A DNA stretch of 64,000 nucleotides from an uncultured Sphingomonas sp. (GTDB lineage Bacteria; Pseudomonadota; Alphaproteobacteria; Sphingomonadales; Sphingomonadaceae). The stretch's first letter is position 1, and each line of letters begins with the position of its first letter. Under the pieces are notes generated by a model, which saw only the letters and a program-made list of their open reading frames with translations, was not told where the DNA came from and ran no database searches. A program made the translations under genes and the position numbers. The stretch is from the NCBI GenBank assembly GCA_913775315.1, contig CAJYIX010000037.1:1-64000 (forward strand), in the 5' to 3' direction. Shown here piece after piece: positions 27,724 to 37,307 of this stretch.

Positions 27724-29094
27724 ATGTCCGATCCCGTCATCCTCTGGTTCCGCCGCGACCTGCGCCTTGCCGACCAGCCGGCGCTTGCCGCGGCGTGTCG
27801 GGACGGACCGGTCATCCCGGTCTTCATCCTCGATGACGACGCGCCGAAGCATCACGCGATGGGCGGCGCATCGCGCTGGTGGCTGCACCACAGCCTGGAA
27901 AGCCTCGCCGCCGACCTGAAGGACAAGGGCTCGCGCCTGATCCTTCGCCGCGGCAAGTCGGCCGAGGTGCTGGCGAAGCTCGCCGAGGAAACCGGCGCCG
28001 CACGCGTCCACTGCATCCGCCATTGGGAGCCGTGGTGGCGCAATGCCGAGCGGGCGGTGGCGAAGGACCTCGAACTGTGCTGCCACGACGGCAACTACCT
28101 CGCACGCCCCGGCTCTATCACGACGGGTGCGGGTAAGCCGTTCCGTATCTACACGCCCTTCTGGCGCGCGCTGAAGCAGCACATGCCCCCCGCCGATCCG
28201 ATCCAGCGCCCGCGTGACATCCCTGCGCCTTCGAAATGGCCCAAGTCGGACAAGCTGGCGGACTGGTCACTCCTCCCGACCAAGCCCGACTGGGCGAAGG
28301 GCTTCGACGAGTGGCAGCCGGGCGAGGCAGGCGCGCACAAGCGGCTCGATGCCTTCGCGCGCCACGCGGGCAAGTACGACGAGGAGCGCAACTTCCCCTC
28401 GATCGAGGGTAGCTCTCGCCTGTCCCCGCATCTCCACTTCGGCGAGATTTCGGCCGCCCAAGCGTGGCACAAGACCGCCGACGTGGGCGGATCGGTGCAG
28501 ACGTTCCTGTCCGAACTCGGCTGGCGCGATTATGCGCAGAACGTCATCCTGCAATTCCCCGCATATGCGACCGAGAATGCGCGGGAGAATTTCGACAAGC
28601 TGCCGTGGCGGACGGGCAAGGCGGCGAAGGACGACCTCAAGGCGTGGCAGCAGGGCCACACCGGCTATCCGATCGTCGACGCCGGGATGCGCCAGCTCTG
28701 GCAGACCGGCTGGATGCACAATCGCGTGCGGATGATAACCGCCAGCTTCCTCATCAAGCATCTGCTGATCGACTGGCGCGAGGGGGAGCGCTGGTTTTGG
28801 GACTGCCTGGTCGATGCCGATTACGGATCGAACGCGGTCAACTGGCAGTGGACCGCGGGGTCCGGCATCGATTCGAACATGTTCGTCCGCATCATGGCCC
28901 CCCTCACCCAATCGGAGAAGTTCGACGCCGCCGATTACATCCGCGAATGGGTGCCCGAGCTGAAGGACCTGAAGGACGCTGCGATCCACGATCCGGACGA
29001 AGCGGGGTGCCGTCCCAAGGCCTATCCGCCCAAGATCATCGGCCACCGCGAGGCACGCGAACGCGCGCTGGAGGCAGCGAAGAAAACGAAGTGA
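27724..29094 (+). CDS. phrB: Deoxyribodipyrimidine photolyase
   Basis: A 456-residue flavoprotein that splits cyclobutane pyrimidine dimers with blue light. The N-terminal antenna domain (ILWFRRDLRLADQPAL) is followed by the FAD-binding helical domain with LSPHLHFGEIS, ELGWRDYA, GYPIVDAGMRQLWQTGWMHN, RMITASFLIKHL and NWQWTAGSG. The tryptophans of the electron-transfer chain are in these motifs. It is a class I CPD photolyase by these features rather than a cryptochrome, though that is inferred from motifs alone. Confidence 0.95.
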   Translation: MSDPVILWFRRDLRLADQPALAAACRDGPVIPVFILDDDAPKHHAMGGASRWWLHHSLESLAADLKDKGSRLILRRGKSAEVLAKLAEETGAARVHCIRHWEPWWRNAERAVAKDLELCCHDGNYLARPGSITTGAGKPFRIYTPFWRALKQHMPPADPIQRPRDIPAPSKWPKSDKLADWSLLPTKPDWAKGFDEWQPGEAGAHKRLDAFARHAGKYDEERNFPSIEGSSRLSPHLHFGEISAAQAWHKTADVGGSVQTFLSELGWRDYAQNVILQFPAYATENARENFDKLPWRTGKAAKDDLKAWQQGHTGYPIVDAGMRQLWQTGWMHNRVRMITASFLIKHLLIDWREGERWFWDCLVDADYGSNAVNWQWTAGSGIDSNMFVRIMAPLTQSEKFDAADYIREWVPELKDLKDAAIHDPDEAGCRPKAYPPKIIGHREARERALEAAKKTK

Positions 29095-29131
29095 TTGCCT
29101 AAACCGCCCCTGCTGCCCCAAGGGGCGGCGG

Positions 29132-30364
29132 ATGAGCGGGATGCTTCGCAACAGGGGACGCCGGACGGGCGAGATCAGCGGGCGCGTGCCGGGCTGGCTC
29201 GATCGGTTGTTCGTTCCGCTGCTCGACCGGATCGACCGGGGGCTCACGACCGGCTCGCTCGACGTGACGCTGCCCGGCGGCGGCTTTCGCCGGCTGGGCG
29301 GGCGAGCGCCGGGTGCGGCGGCGGTGGTCGACCTTCGCCACTGGCGCGCGCTCTATCGCCTTGCCACCGGCGGATCGTCGGGCTGGTACGAGGCATGGGT
29401 CGCGGGCGAATGGGCGAGTCCCGACCCGACCGCGCTGTTCGAGCTGTTCGTCGCCAACCGGCAGGGTCTGGGCGACACGGCCCGCGCCCGCCCCTGGTCG
29501 CGGCTTGCACGCCGGATCGCGCACCTTGCCCGCCGGAACGACCGCAAGGGTTCGCGGGCGAACGTCGCCTATCACTACGACCTCGGCAACGACTTCTACG
29601 CCGCGTGGTTGGACGAGACGCTCACCTATTCGAGCGCGATCTTCGCCGACCCCGCCGAGCCGCTGGAGACCGCGCAGCACCGCAAGCTCGCCGCGATTCT
29701 CGAGCGGACGGCGACGAGGCCCGGCGACCGCATCCTCGAGATCGGCTGCGGCTGGGGATCGTTCGCGTCTACCGCGAGTGAAGCTGGCCGCCATGTCCAC
29801 GGCCTGACGCTCTCGACCGAACAGGCGGCGCACGTCCGCGCACTACGCCTCACCGATGTCGAGGTGTCGCTGACCGACTATCGCGACGCCACCGGCACCT
29901 ATGACGCGATCGCCAGCATCGAGATGGTCGAGGCGGTGGGCGAGAAATATTGGCCCGACTATCTCGCCGCCATCGCTCGCCTGCTGAAACCTGGCGGCCG
30001 CGCGGCGATCCAGTATATCGCGATCGACGATGCGATCTTCGAGGCGTACGCACGCAACGTCGACTTTATCCAGACCTATGTCTTTCCCGGCGGGATGCTG
30101 ATCTCCGAAAGCCGGTTCCGCGCGATCGCCGGGCGTGCGGGCCTCGAATGGCGAGACGCCCACGCCTTCGGCCTCGACTATGCCGAAACGTTGCACCGCT
30201 GGCGCGCCGCCTTCGACCGGGCGGAGGCCGAGGGGCGGCTCCCCGCCGACCTCGACGCCGCGTTCCGCAATCTATGGCGCTACTACCTCATGTATTGCGA
30301 GGGCGGGTTCCGGGGCGGCGGGATCACCGTGGCGCAGGTGACATTGGTGAAGCCCGCCGCCTGA
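29132..30364 (+). CDS. cfa: Cyclopropane-fatty-acyl-phospholipid synthase
   Basis: A 410-residue enzyme that adds a methylene group from S-adenosylmethionine to the double bond of membrane phospholipid acyl chains. The N-terminal region (WYEAWVAGEWASPDPTALFELF) and NVAYHYDLGNDFYAAWLDE are family signatures. The SAM site is ILEIGCGWGSFA, followed by LTLSTEQ, SIEMVEAVGEKYW and FIQTYVFPGG. It comes 37 bp after the photolyase gene on the same strand, suggesting joint stress expression. Confidence 0.94.
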   Translation: MSGMLRNRGRRTGEISGRVPGWLDRLFVPLLDRIDRGLTTGSLDVTLPGGGFRRLGGRAPGAAAVVDLRHWRALYRLATGGSSGWYEAWVAGEWASPDPTALFELFVANRQGLGDTARARPWSRLARRIAHLARRNDRKGSRANVAYHYDLGNDFYAAWLDETLTYSSAIFADPAEPLETAQHRKLAAILERTATRPGDRILEIGCGWGSFASTASEAGRHVHGLTLSTEQAAHVRALRLTDVEVSLTDYRDATGTYDAIASIEMVEAVGEKYWPDYLAAIARLLKPGGRAAIQYIAIDDAIFEAYARNVDFIQTYVFPGGMLISESRFRAIAGRAGLEWRDAHAFGLDYAETLHRWRAAFDRAEAEGRLPADLDAAFRNLWRYYLMYCEGGFRGGGITVAQVTLVKPAA

Positions 30365-30368
30365 CCTC

Positions 30369-32471
30369 TTAGTGCTGGCCCGCCTTCACCTGGCGGCGGA
30401 AGCGATGCAGCAGCGGTTCGGTATAGCCGTTGGGCTGATGCCCGCCTTCGAACACCAGCGCGCGCGCCGCCTGAAAGGCGAGGCTGTCATCCCAGTGCCC
30501 CGCCATCGGGCGATAGGTCGGATCGCCCGCATTCTGCGCATCCACCTTCGCCGCCATGCGACGCAGCGCCGCCTCGATCTCCTCGGCGCTCGCGACGCCG
30601 TGACGCAGCCAGTTGGCGAGGATCTGCGACGAGATGCGCAGCGTCGCGCGGTCCTCCATCAGGCCCACGTCGTTGATGTCGGGCACCTTGGAACAGCCGA
30701 CGCCCTGATCGACCCAGCGCACGACATAGCCGAGAATGCCCTGCGCATTGTTGTCGAGTTCCCGCGCGATCTCCTCGCGCGACCAGTTGCGGCCCGTCGC
30801 CAGCGGCACGTCGAGCAGCTTGTCGAGCCTTGGCAGTGCCTCTTCGCGCCGCGCCGCCTGCCGCGCGGCCACGTCGACCTCGTGATAATGCATCGCGTGG
30901 AGCGTCGCGGCGGTGGGGCTCGGCACCCACGCGGTCGAGGCGCCCGATTGCGGGTGCGCGACCTTCTCGCGCAGCATGTCGGCCATCCGGTCGGGCGCGG
31001 CCCACATGCCCTTGCCGATCTGCGCCCGCCCGCCCAGGCCGTGGCGAAGCCCGATCAGGACATTGCGATCCTCATAGGCCTTGATCCACGCGCTCCCCTT
31101 CATCTCGCCCTTGGGGATCACCGCGCCGCCCGCCATCGCGGTGTGGATCTCGTCGCCGGTGCGGTCGAGGAAGCCGGTGTTGATGAAGACGATCCGGTCC
31201 CTCACCGCATGGATGCAGGCGGCGAGATTGGCGGAGGTCCGCCGCTCTTCGTCCATCACGCCGACCTTGATCGTATGGCGGGCAAGACCGAGCAGGTCCT
31301 CGACCGCATCGAACAGGCGGTTGGTGAACGCCGCCTCGTCCGGCCCGTGCATCTTGGGCTTCACGATGTAGATCGAGCCCGCGCGGCTGTTGCGAAAGCG
31401 GCCGAGCCCGCGCAGGTCGTACAGCCCGATCAGGCTGGTGACGATCGCATCGAGGATGCCCTCGGGCGCCTCGGTCCCGTCGATCAGATGCACGGCGGGC
31501 GTCGTCATCAGATGGCCGACATTCCGCACGAAGAGCAGGCTGCGACCTGGCAGTGTCAGCGGCTGATCGCCGACCCGGTACTCACGGTCGGGATTGAGCG
31601 CGCGGGTAACGGTCCGCCCGCCCTTGCCGAACGTCTCCTCCAGATCGCCCTTCATCAGGCCGAGCCAGTTGGCATAGGCGGCGACCTTGTCCTCTGCATC
31701 CACCGCCGTGACCGAATCCTCAAGGTCGACGATTGTCGTCAGCGCCGATTCGAGGATCACGTCGGCGATCCCCGCGGGATCGTCGCGCCCGACCGGATGG
31801 CCGCGGTCGATCACCACCTCGATATGCAGGCCGTGGTGGCGGAACAGCAGGTTCGCGCCGTTCTGGCCGACGAACTGTGAGGGGTCGGCAAGGATCAGCG
31901 CGCCGTCAGTATGTTCGGTCCAGCTTTTGCCCGCCAGCGGCACCGCGCGGTCGAGAAACGCCTTGGCCGCCGCGACGACCTGCGCGCCGCGTTCGGCGTC
32001 ATAGCCGCCGGGCCGCGCCTCGCCCGGCAGCGCGTCGGTGCCGTAAAGCGCGTCGTACAGGCTCCCCCAACGCGCATTGGCGGCATTGAGGAGGAAGCGG
32101 GCGTTGAGCACCGGCACGACGAGCTGCGGCCCAGCCAGCGTCGCCACCTCGGCATCCACATTCTCGGTGCCGATCGTGAAGTCGCCGGGCTCGGGGACGA
32201 GATAGCCGATCTCTCGCAGGAACGCCTGATACTCAACCGGGTCGATCGGCCGGCCCGCATGATCGGCATGCCAGGCATCCAGCCGCGCCTGCATTTCGTC
32301 ACGCGTGTCGAGGAGCGCGCGATTGTCGGGCACAAACCGCTCGAAGATCGCCGCCGCGCCGGCCCAGAACGCCTCGGGCGCGATGTCGAGCCCCGGCAGC
32401 ACCCGGTCCTCGATGAAACGGGCAAGCGGTTCGGCCACCGACAGGGCGGCACGCGAAGTCATGACGGTCAC
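30369..32471 (-). CDS. glcB: Malate synthase G
   Basis: A 700-residue enzyme condensing glyoxylate with acetyl-CoA to malate. Identifying segments are [57 protein letters not shown], the Arg/Glu-rich [30 protein letters not shown] and [21 protein letters not shown]. Length is that of isoform G, not A. A GTG at 32471 with GAGGAG 9 nt upstream is favoured over an ATG three codons later. A MarR-type gene lies 85 bp upstream in the same direction. Isocitrate lyase is not in the window. Confidence 0.96.
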   Translation of the reverse strand: MTVMTSRAALSVAEPLARFIEDRVLPGLDIAPEAFWAGAAAIFERFVPDNRALLDTRDEMQARLDAWHADHAGRPIDPVEYQAFLREIGYLVPEPGDFTIGTENVDAEVATLAGPQLVVPVLNARFLLNAANARWGSLYDALYGTDALPGEARPGGYDAERGAQVVAAAKAFLDRAVPLAGKSWTEHTDGALILADPSQFVGQNGANLLFRHHGLHIEVVIDRGHPVGRDDPAGIADVILESALTTIVDLEDSVTAVDAEDKVAAYANWLGLMKGDLEETFGKGGRTVTRALNPDREYRVGDQPLTLPGRSLLFVRNVGHLMTTPAVHLIDGTEAPEGILDAIVTSLIGLYDLRGLGRFRNSRAGSIYIVKPKMHGPDEAAFTNRLFDAVEDLLGLARHTIKVGVMDEERRTSANLAACIHAVRDRIVFINTGFLDRTGDEIHTAMAGGAVIPKGEMKGSAWIKAYEDRNVLIGLRHGLGGRAQIGKGMWAAPDRMADMLREKVAHPQSGASTAWVPSPTAATLHAMHYHEVDVAARQAARREEALPRLDKLLDVPLATGRNWSREEIARELDNNAQGILGYVVRWVDQGVGCSKVPDINDVGLMEDRATLRISSQILANWLRHGVASAEEIEAALRRMAAKVDAQNAGDPTYRPMAGHWDDSLAFQAARALVFEGGHQPNGYTEPLLHRFRRQVKAGQH

Positions 32472-32556
32472 AGGGGTCGGCTCCTCGGCAATGAATCATC
32501 GACGCCTGGGGAGGCCCGACGACTTGGAGCACGCCCGGCGCCCGCGATCAAGCCGG

Positions 32557-33033
32557 TCAGACGGACAGGCCGGCGCCCTCCGCCATCGCCGCCGGCGCGA
32601 TCGCCGACACCGCCTGCTCGACCCGGATCAGCATGTCGCGAAGCTGTACGCGCTCGGCATCACTGAACCCGGCGAACAGCGCCCGCTCCATCTCCAGCGC
32701 CTTGGGCGCGACTGCGGCATAGAGCTCGCGCCCCGAATCGGTGAGGTTGAGGACGCGGCTGCGCTGGTCGCCCGGATTGGGCACCCGCGCGACCAGGCCG
32801 CGTTCGGCGAGCGCGATCGCCGCGCGGCTGACCGTCACCTTGTCCATCTGCGTGCGGACGCCAAGTGCCTGCTGCGTCATGCCCTTCCCCTCCGCCAGCA
32901 CGCAGACGAGGCGCCATTCGGGCACGCGCAGGCCGAACATCGACTGATAGATGGTGGCGATCGCACTCGACACCGTGTTGGACGCGAGCGAGAGGCGGTA
33001 GGGCAGAAAAGCGTCGAGATCGAGAACGGTCAC
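32557..33033 (-). CDS. MarR-family transcriptional regulator
   Basis: A 158-residue winged-helix regulator. Residues ~30-130 give the MarR domain: VPEWRLVCVLAEGKGMTQQ, the recognition helix MDKVTVSRAAIALAERGLVAR, and the wing NPGDQRSRVLNLTDSGREL. N- and C-terminal helices make the dimer interface. Translation starts at a GTG with a GGGGGA site upstream. Position 85 bp before malate synthase on the same strand suggests control of glyoxylate or acetate use, or simple readthrough; the ligand is unknown. Confidence 0.88.
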   Translation of the reverse strand: MTVLDLDAFLPYRLSLASNTVSSAIATIYQSMFGLRVPEWRLVCVLAEGKGMTQQALGVRTQMDKVTVSRAAIALAERGLVARVPNPGDQRSRVLNLTDSGRELYAAVAPKALEMERALFAGFSDAERVQLRDMLIRVEQAVSAIAPAAMAEGAGLSV

Positions 33034-33175
33034 TTGGCGTCATCCCCCGGAAATCACGCGAGTCGGACGACGTGCATAGCGCGGGCCGGGTGTATTTGTC
33101 GAAGCATACACCGATCCCGTTTCGGCGCGATCCGGCTTGCCAATCGCGCGCGCGCGACCCATTGCCGTCCGAACC

Positions 33176-33754
33176 ATGCCCATGTCGCCGCCCCCCGATC
33201 TCGCCAGCCTCTCCCTTGCCGACATCGCGCGGCTGGCGGAGGCGGACAAGCTGCCGCCCGTCGACAAGTGGAACCCCGCGCATTGCGGCGACAGCGAGAT
33301 GCGCATCGCCCGCGACGGCAGCTGGACGCATCAGGGCAGCCCGATTTCGCGCCAGGAAATGGTGCGCCTGTTCTCGACGATCCTACGCCGCGAGCCGGAG
33401 GGGAACTTCGTCCTCGTCACGCCCGTCGAAAAGCTCGACATCGAGGTCGAGGACGCGCCCTTCGTCGCGGTCGAGATGAAGGCCGAAGGGTCGGGCGAGG
33501 CGATGCGGATCGCGTTCCGGCTCAACACCGGCGACCTGGTCACTGCCGGCCCCAACCATCCGCTGCGCTTCACCGACGGGCCAGAGGGGCCGCGCCCCTA
33601 TCTGCTCGTCCGCGGCGGGCTGGAGGCGCTGGTCGCGCGGACGGTCTATTACGAGCTGGTCGAGATCGCGCTGGCGAACGGCACGCCGCCCGGCGTCTGG
33701 AGCGACGGCAGCTTCTTTCCCGTGAACGCCGGCGACGGCGCGGTCGCGGCGTGA
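33176..33754 (+). CDS. DUF1285 protein
   Basis: A 192-residue protein with the DUF1285 pattern: DKWNPAHCGDSEMRIARDG, SPISRQEMVRLFSTILRREPEG, LVTPVEKLDIEVEDAPFVAVEM, and a C-terminal SDGSFFPVNA. The fold known for the family is two small beta domains; the function is unknown. It overlaps the following NUDIX gene (GTGA). The start at 33176 or two codons later cannot be separated. The linked genes process nucleotides (NUDIX, CCA enzyme). Confidence 0.87.
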   Translation: MPMSPPPDLASLSLADIARLAEADKLPPVDKWNPAHCGDSEMRIARDGSWTHQGSPISRQEMVRLFSTILRREPEGNFVLVTPVEKLDIEVEDAPFVAVEMKAEGSGEAMRIAFRLNTGDLVTAGPNHPLRFTDGPEGPRPYLLVRGGLEALVARTVYYELVEIALANGTPPGVWSDGSFFPVNAGDGAVAA

Positions 33755-34362
33755 CGCTGGCCCAGCGGCTGGCCGCGGCGATGGCCCGCGCGCCGGCCGA
33801 CGGCGAGCCGCCGATCCCCGGCGACGCCGCGCTCGGCGCCGCCGACCTCGACCCCGGCGGCGATCCGATGCCCGCCGCCGTCCTGATCGCGATCACCGAT
33901 CGGCCCGAACCCGGCGTGCTGCTGACCCGCCGCACTGACAGCCTGTCGCGCCATGCGGGCCAGGTCGCCTTTCCCGGTGGCCGGATCGACGCGGGCGATG
34001 CCGACGCGGTCGCCGCGGCGCTGCGCGAGGCAGAAGAGGAAGTTGCCCTGCCCCGCCATGCCGCGCAGGTGGTGGGCGTCGCCGACCCCTATCGCACGAT
34101 CACGGGGTTTCAGGTAACGCCGGTGCTGGCAGTCGTCCCCCCCGACCTGCCGCTTCGCCCGCAGCCTGGCGAGGTCGCGACGATCTTCGAGCCGCCGCTT
34201 GCCTTCCTGCTCGACCCCGCCAGCCGCGAATGGCGCGACATGGACTGGCGCGGGCGGACGCGGCGGGTGATGGAGATCAACTGGCAGGGCCACCGCATCT
34301 GGGGCGCCACCGCCGCGATGCTCGTCAACCTCTCGCGCCGGCTGGACCGATGGCAGCACTGA
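33751..34362 (+). CDS. NUDIX hydrolase, CoA pyrophosphatase type
   Basis: A 203-residue hydrolase similar to NudL/CoAse, which splits coenzyme A or related pyrophosphates. It has the pre-box motif SLSRHAGQVAFPGGRID, the NUDIX box with REAEEEVAL, and the family C-terminus (IWGATAAMLVNLSRRL). It begins at a GTG overlapping the DUF1285 stop and ends inside the start of the CCA-adding gene (13-nt overlap), so three genes form a tight operon. Confidence 0.9.
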   Translation: MTLAQRLAAAMARAPADGEPPIPGDAALGAADLDPGGDPMPAAVLIAITDRPEPGVLLTRRTDSLSRHAGQVAFPGGRIDAGDADAVAAALREAEEEVALPRHAAQVVGVADPYRTITGFQVTPVLAVVPPDLPLRPQPGEVATIFEPPLAFLLDPASREWRDMDWRGRTRRVMEINWQGHRIWGATAAMLVNLSRRLDRWQH

Positions 34363-35549
34363 ACCCCGCCGACACGCCCTGGGCCGCGCGCGAGGGCTTC
34401 GCCGCGCTGATCGAGGCGCTCGGCCCCGCAGACACGCGCGTCGTCGGCGGCGCGGTGCGGGATACGCTGCTCGGCCTGCCCGTCGCCGACCTCGACCTCG
34501 CCACCCGGCACCGGCCTGAGGAAGTCGTGCGCCGGCTCGAGGCCGCGGGTATCCGCGCGGTCCCCACCGGCATCGCGCACGGCACCGTCACCGCGGTGCT
34601 GCCCGGCGGCCCGGTCGAGGTGACGACGCTGCGCCGCGACGTGTCGACCGACGGCCGGCATGCGACCGTCGCGTTCAGCGGCGACTGGTACGAGGATGCC
34701 GCGCGGCGCGACTTCACGATGAACGCGCTCTACGCCGATCCGGTGACCGGCGAACTGTTCGACTATTTCGGCGGACTCGACGACCTGGCCGACCGCCGCG
34801 TCCGCTTCATCGGCGATCCGCTCCGCCGCATTGCCGAGGATCACCTGCGCATCCTGCGCTTCTTCCGCTTCCTCGCGCGGTTCGGCGATGCCGCGGATGC
34901 CGAGGGGCTGGCCGCCTGCACCGCCCGCGCACGCGACCTGATGGCGCTGTCCCGCGAGCGGATCGCCGATGAGCTCCTGAAACTGCTGATCGCACGCGAT
35001 GCAGTTCCCGTGACGGCGCTGATGGTGGAACGCGGCATCTTCGCACCGGTCCTGCCCGAGGTGACGGCCGATGGCGCTATCCGCCTTGCCGACCTCGCAG
35101 CGACGGAAGCGGATGCCGGCATCTCCCCCCATGCCATCCGCCGGCTGGCCGCACTGATCCCCACCGACCCGGCGGTGGCGACCGAAATCGGCGCGCGCCT
35201 TCGCCTATCGAACGCGCAGCGCAAGCGGCTCGAAAGTGCGGTGCTGCCGCCCGAGGACGATGCCCGCGCGCTCGCCTATCGCATCGGTCACGATCAGGCG
35301 ATCGATCGCCTGCTGCTCGCCGGGCGGTCAATCGAGCCGATCCGCGACTGGACGCCGCCGCGCTTCCCGCTGTCGGGTGGCGTGCTGGTGGCGAGAGGGC
35401 TGCGCAAGGGGCCGCTGGTCGCCGCGACACTCAAGGGGATCGAGGATCGCTGGATCGCCGAGGGCTTTCCCGGCGAGGCCCGGCTGACCGCGCTGACCGC
35501 CGAGGCGGTGGATCAGGCGTTGAGCGAGGAAAGCAGCCGAAGCGCCTGA
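34350..35549 (+). CDS. cca: CCA tRNA nucleotidyltransferase
   Basis: A 399-residue class II tRNA-CCA-adding or poly(A)-polymerase-type enzyme. The nucleotidyltransferase core has VVGGAVRDTLLG, DLDLAT (metal aspartates), the VEVTTLRRDV strand, EDAARRDFTMNALY and FFRFLARFG. C-terminal helices would bind tRNA. Start ATG at 34350 lies within the end of the NUDIX gene. The 3' end overlaps the convergent GGDEF-EAL gene by 37 bp. Both tRNA genes seen here already encode or carry CCA, so its role is repair or poly(A) addition. Confidence 0.92.
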   Translation: MAALNPADTPWAAREGFAALIEALGPADTRVVGGAVRDTLLGLPVADLDLATRHRPEEVVRRLEAAGIRAVPTGIAHGTVTAVLPGGPVEVTTLRRDVSTDGRHATVAFSGDWYEDAARRDFTMNALYADPVTGELFDYFGGLDDLADRRVRFIGDPLRRIAEDHLRILRFFRFLARFGDAADAEGLAACTARARDLMALSRERIADELLKLLIARDAVPVTALMVERGIFAPVLPEVTADGAIRLADLAATEADAGISPHAIRRLAALIPTDPAVATEIGARLRLSNAQRKRLESAVLPPEDDARALAYRIGHDQAIDRLLLAGRSIEPIRDWTPPRFPLSGGVLVARGLRKGPLVAATLKGIEDRWIAEGFPGEARLTALTAEAVDQALSEESSRSA

Positions 35550-37225
35550 TCGGCGGGCAGCGGCTTCGAATAGAGATAGCCCTGCCCATAGCCACAGCCG
35601 AGCGCGGCCAGCGTCTGCGCCAGTTCGGGCGTCTCTATCCCCTCCGCGGTCGTCTGCATGCCAAGCGCCTGGGCAAGGCCGAGGATAGCGCGAACGATCG
35701 CCACCTTGTCCCGATCGGCGAGCATGCCCGACACGAAACTCCGATCGATCTTCAGCACGTCGATCGGCAACCGCTGAAGATAGGCGAGGTTCGAATAGCC
35801 CGTCCCGAAATCGTCCATCGCCAGCGTCGTGCCGAGGTCCTTGAGCGCGCGGATCGCCAGCGACACGCCGTCGGGATCGGCGACGATCGCGCTTTCGGTC
35901 AGCTCCAGCGTCAGCCGCCGGCCGTCGAGGCGGTGGTCCGACAGCGCCTGTTCGACCACCGCGGCCACGTTGTCCCGCTGCAACTGGATCGCCGACAGGT
36001 TGACCGCGACGTTGACACCGCAATTGCCGCCGCGCGCCGCGTCCCATCCCGCGAGCGTGCGCGCCGCCTGGTTGATCGCCCAGCGGCCGAGCGGCACGAT
36101 CAGCCCCGCTTCCTCGGCCACGGGAATGAAGTCGACGGGTGAGATCGCCTGCCCCCGCTCGTTCGTCCAGCGCGACAGCGCCTCGAACGAGGTGACGCGG
36201 CCTGTCGCCAGGTCGCAGATCGGCTGCATGTAAAGCTCTAGCGCGCCGGCATCGATCGCGCGGCGAAGCTCGGTCTCGATCCCGAATTGCCGGCGCGCGG
36301 CGTCGAAGGCGCGGGTCTGGTAGATTTCGGTGCGGCCCGACTTCTTCGACCGCTTCACCGCGAACTGCGCGTGGCGGACGATTTCCTCGGCGTCGTTCTT
36401 GTCGTCGTCGGCCAGCGCGATGCCGATCGAGCAATCGACGCGAATCTCGAAATCCGACAGGCGGAACGGCGTCGCGAGCGAGTCCTCGATCCGCCGCGCA
36501 AGGTGAAGGACCTCGTTCGGCCCCTCGTCGATCGTCATCAGGATCGCGAACTCGTCGCCGCCCGTCCGCGCGATCAGGTCGCGCGCGCGCAGCGCGCCCT
36601 TCAACCGGCGCGCGACCGAAATCAGCAGCTCGTCGCCCGCCAAACCGCCCATGCACGCATTGACCCGGCTGAACCGGTCGAGATTGACCGCCAACACGGC
36701 ATAGCTTTCGCGCCCGCGCTCGGCGATCGCGGCCTCCAGATGGTCGGTGAACCCCGCACGATTCGGCAGCCCGGTCAGGCTGTCGGTCATCATCTCGCGG
36801 CGAAGGCTGTCCTCGGTTCGGTACTGGCCGGTGCGGTCGAGCAACGTCAGCAGGCAGCGATGCTCGATCCCCTGGACCGGCGGGCGCGACAGGCGGACAC
36901 TGAAATAGCGGCAGTCGACATGATCACCGAACTGCCAGTCGAATTCCTCCGCGCGGGTCTCCCCGGCCAGGAACGCGAGGACGCGCGCGCCAAGGAGCCG
37001 CACCAGCGGCGACTGGTCGGCGACGACGCCCAGGCCCGCGCCGCGGAAACTGCTGTTCACCGCCTCGAACGCCAGCCCCCCGTCGCCCAGCGTCAGGATC
37101 GCCGCCGGGATCGGCAGCATCTCGAGCAGCAGCGCACTCGCCTGCGGCCCGTGCGAATGTGGGTCCACCTCGCCCAGCCAGCGGCCGAGCGATTCGGGGA
37201 AGGTCAAGGCTTCGACCGGATACAT
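35513..37225 (-). CDS. PAS-GGDEF-EAL cyclic-di-GMP protein
   Basis: A 570-residue cytoplasmic protein. Residues ~28-140 form a PAS-like sensor (PAAILTLGDGGLAFEAVNSSF). The GGDEF domain has DSLTGLPNRAGF, NLDRFSRVN and an intact TGGDEFAIL. The EAL domain has FEALSRW, LTLELTES, DDFGTGYSN, KIDRSF and EGIE. Both halves keep their catalytic residues, so synthesis and hydrolysis of c-di-GMP are possible. No membrane segments. It converges on cca, overlapping by 37 bp, and reads away from parC's 3' end. Confidence 0.92.
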   Translation of the reverse strand: MYPVEALTFPESLGRWLGEVDPHSHGPQASALLLEMLPIPAAILTLGDGGLAFEAVNSSFRGAGLGVVADQSPLVRLLGARVLAFLAGETRAEEFDWQFGDHVDCRYFSVRLSRPPVQGIEHRCLLTLLDRTGQYRTEDSLRREMMTDSLTGLPNRAGFTDHLEAAIAERGRESYAVLAVNLDRFSRVNACMGGLAGDELLISVARRLKGALRARDLIARTGGDEFAILMTIDEGPNEVLHLARRIEDSLATPFRLSDFEIRVDCSIGIALADDDKNDAEEIVRHAQFAVKRSKKSGRTEIYQTRAFDAARRQFGIETELRRAIDAGALELYMQPICDLATGRVTSFEALSRWTNERGQAISPVDFIPVAEEAGLIVPLGRWAINQAARTLAGWDAARGGNCGVNVAVNLSAIQLQRDNVAAVVEQALSDHRLDGRRLTLELTESAIVADPDGVSLAIRALKDLGTTLAMDDFGTGYSNLAYLQRLPIDVLKIDRSFVSGMLADRDKVAIVRAILGLAQALGMQTTAEGIETPELAQTLAALGCGYGQGYLYSKPLPADQALRLLSSLNA

Positions 37226-37307
37226 CGACGACCGGACTAGGGCCGAACCGTTAAGAGGCGTTGAACTCCGTTGATGCCTTGGGGTGCATCGATTCGATAC
37301 CGTTCAC

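Noticed and set aside
30372-31880. A 502-codon plus-strand frame
   Set aside because: It is opposite malate synthase G, which is unmistakable; rich in His and Arg as other shadow frames.
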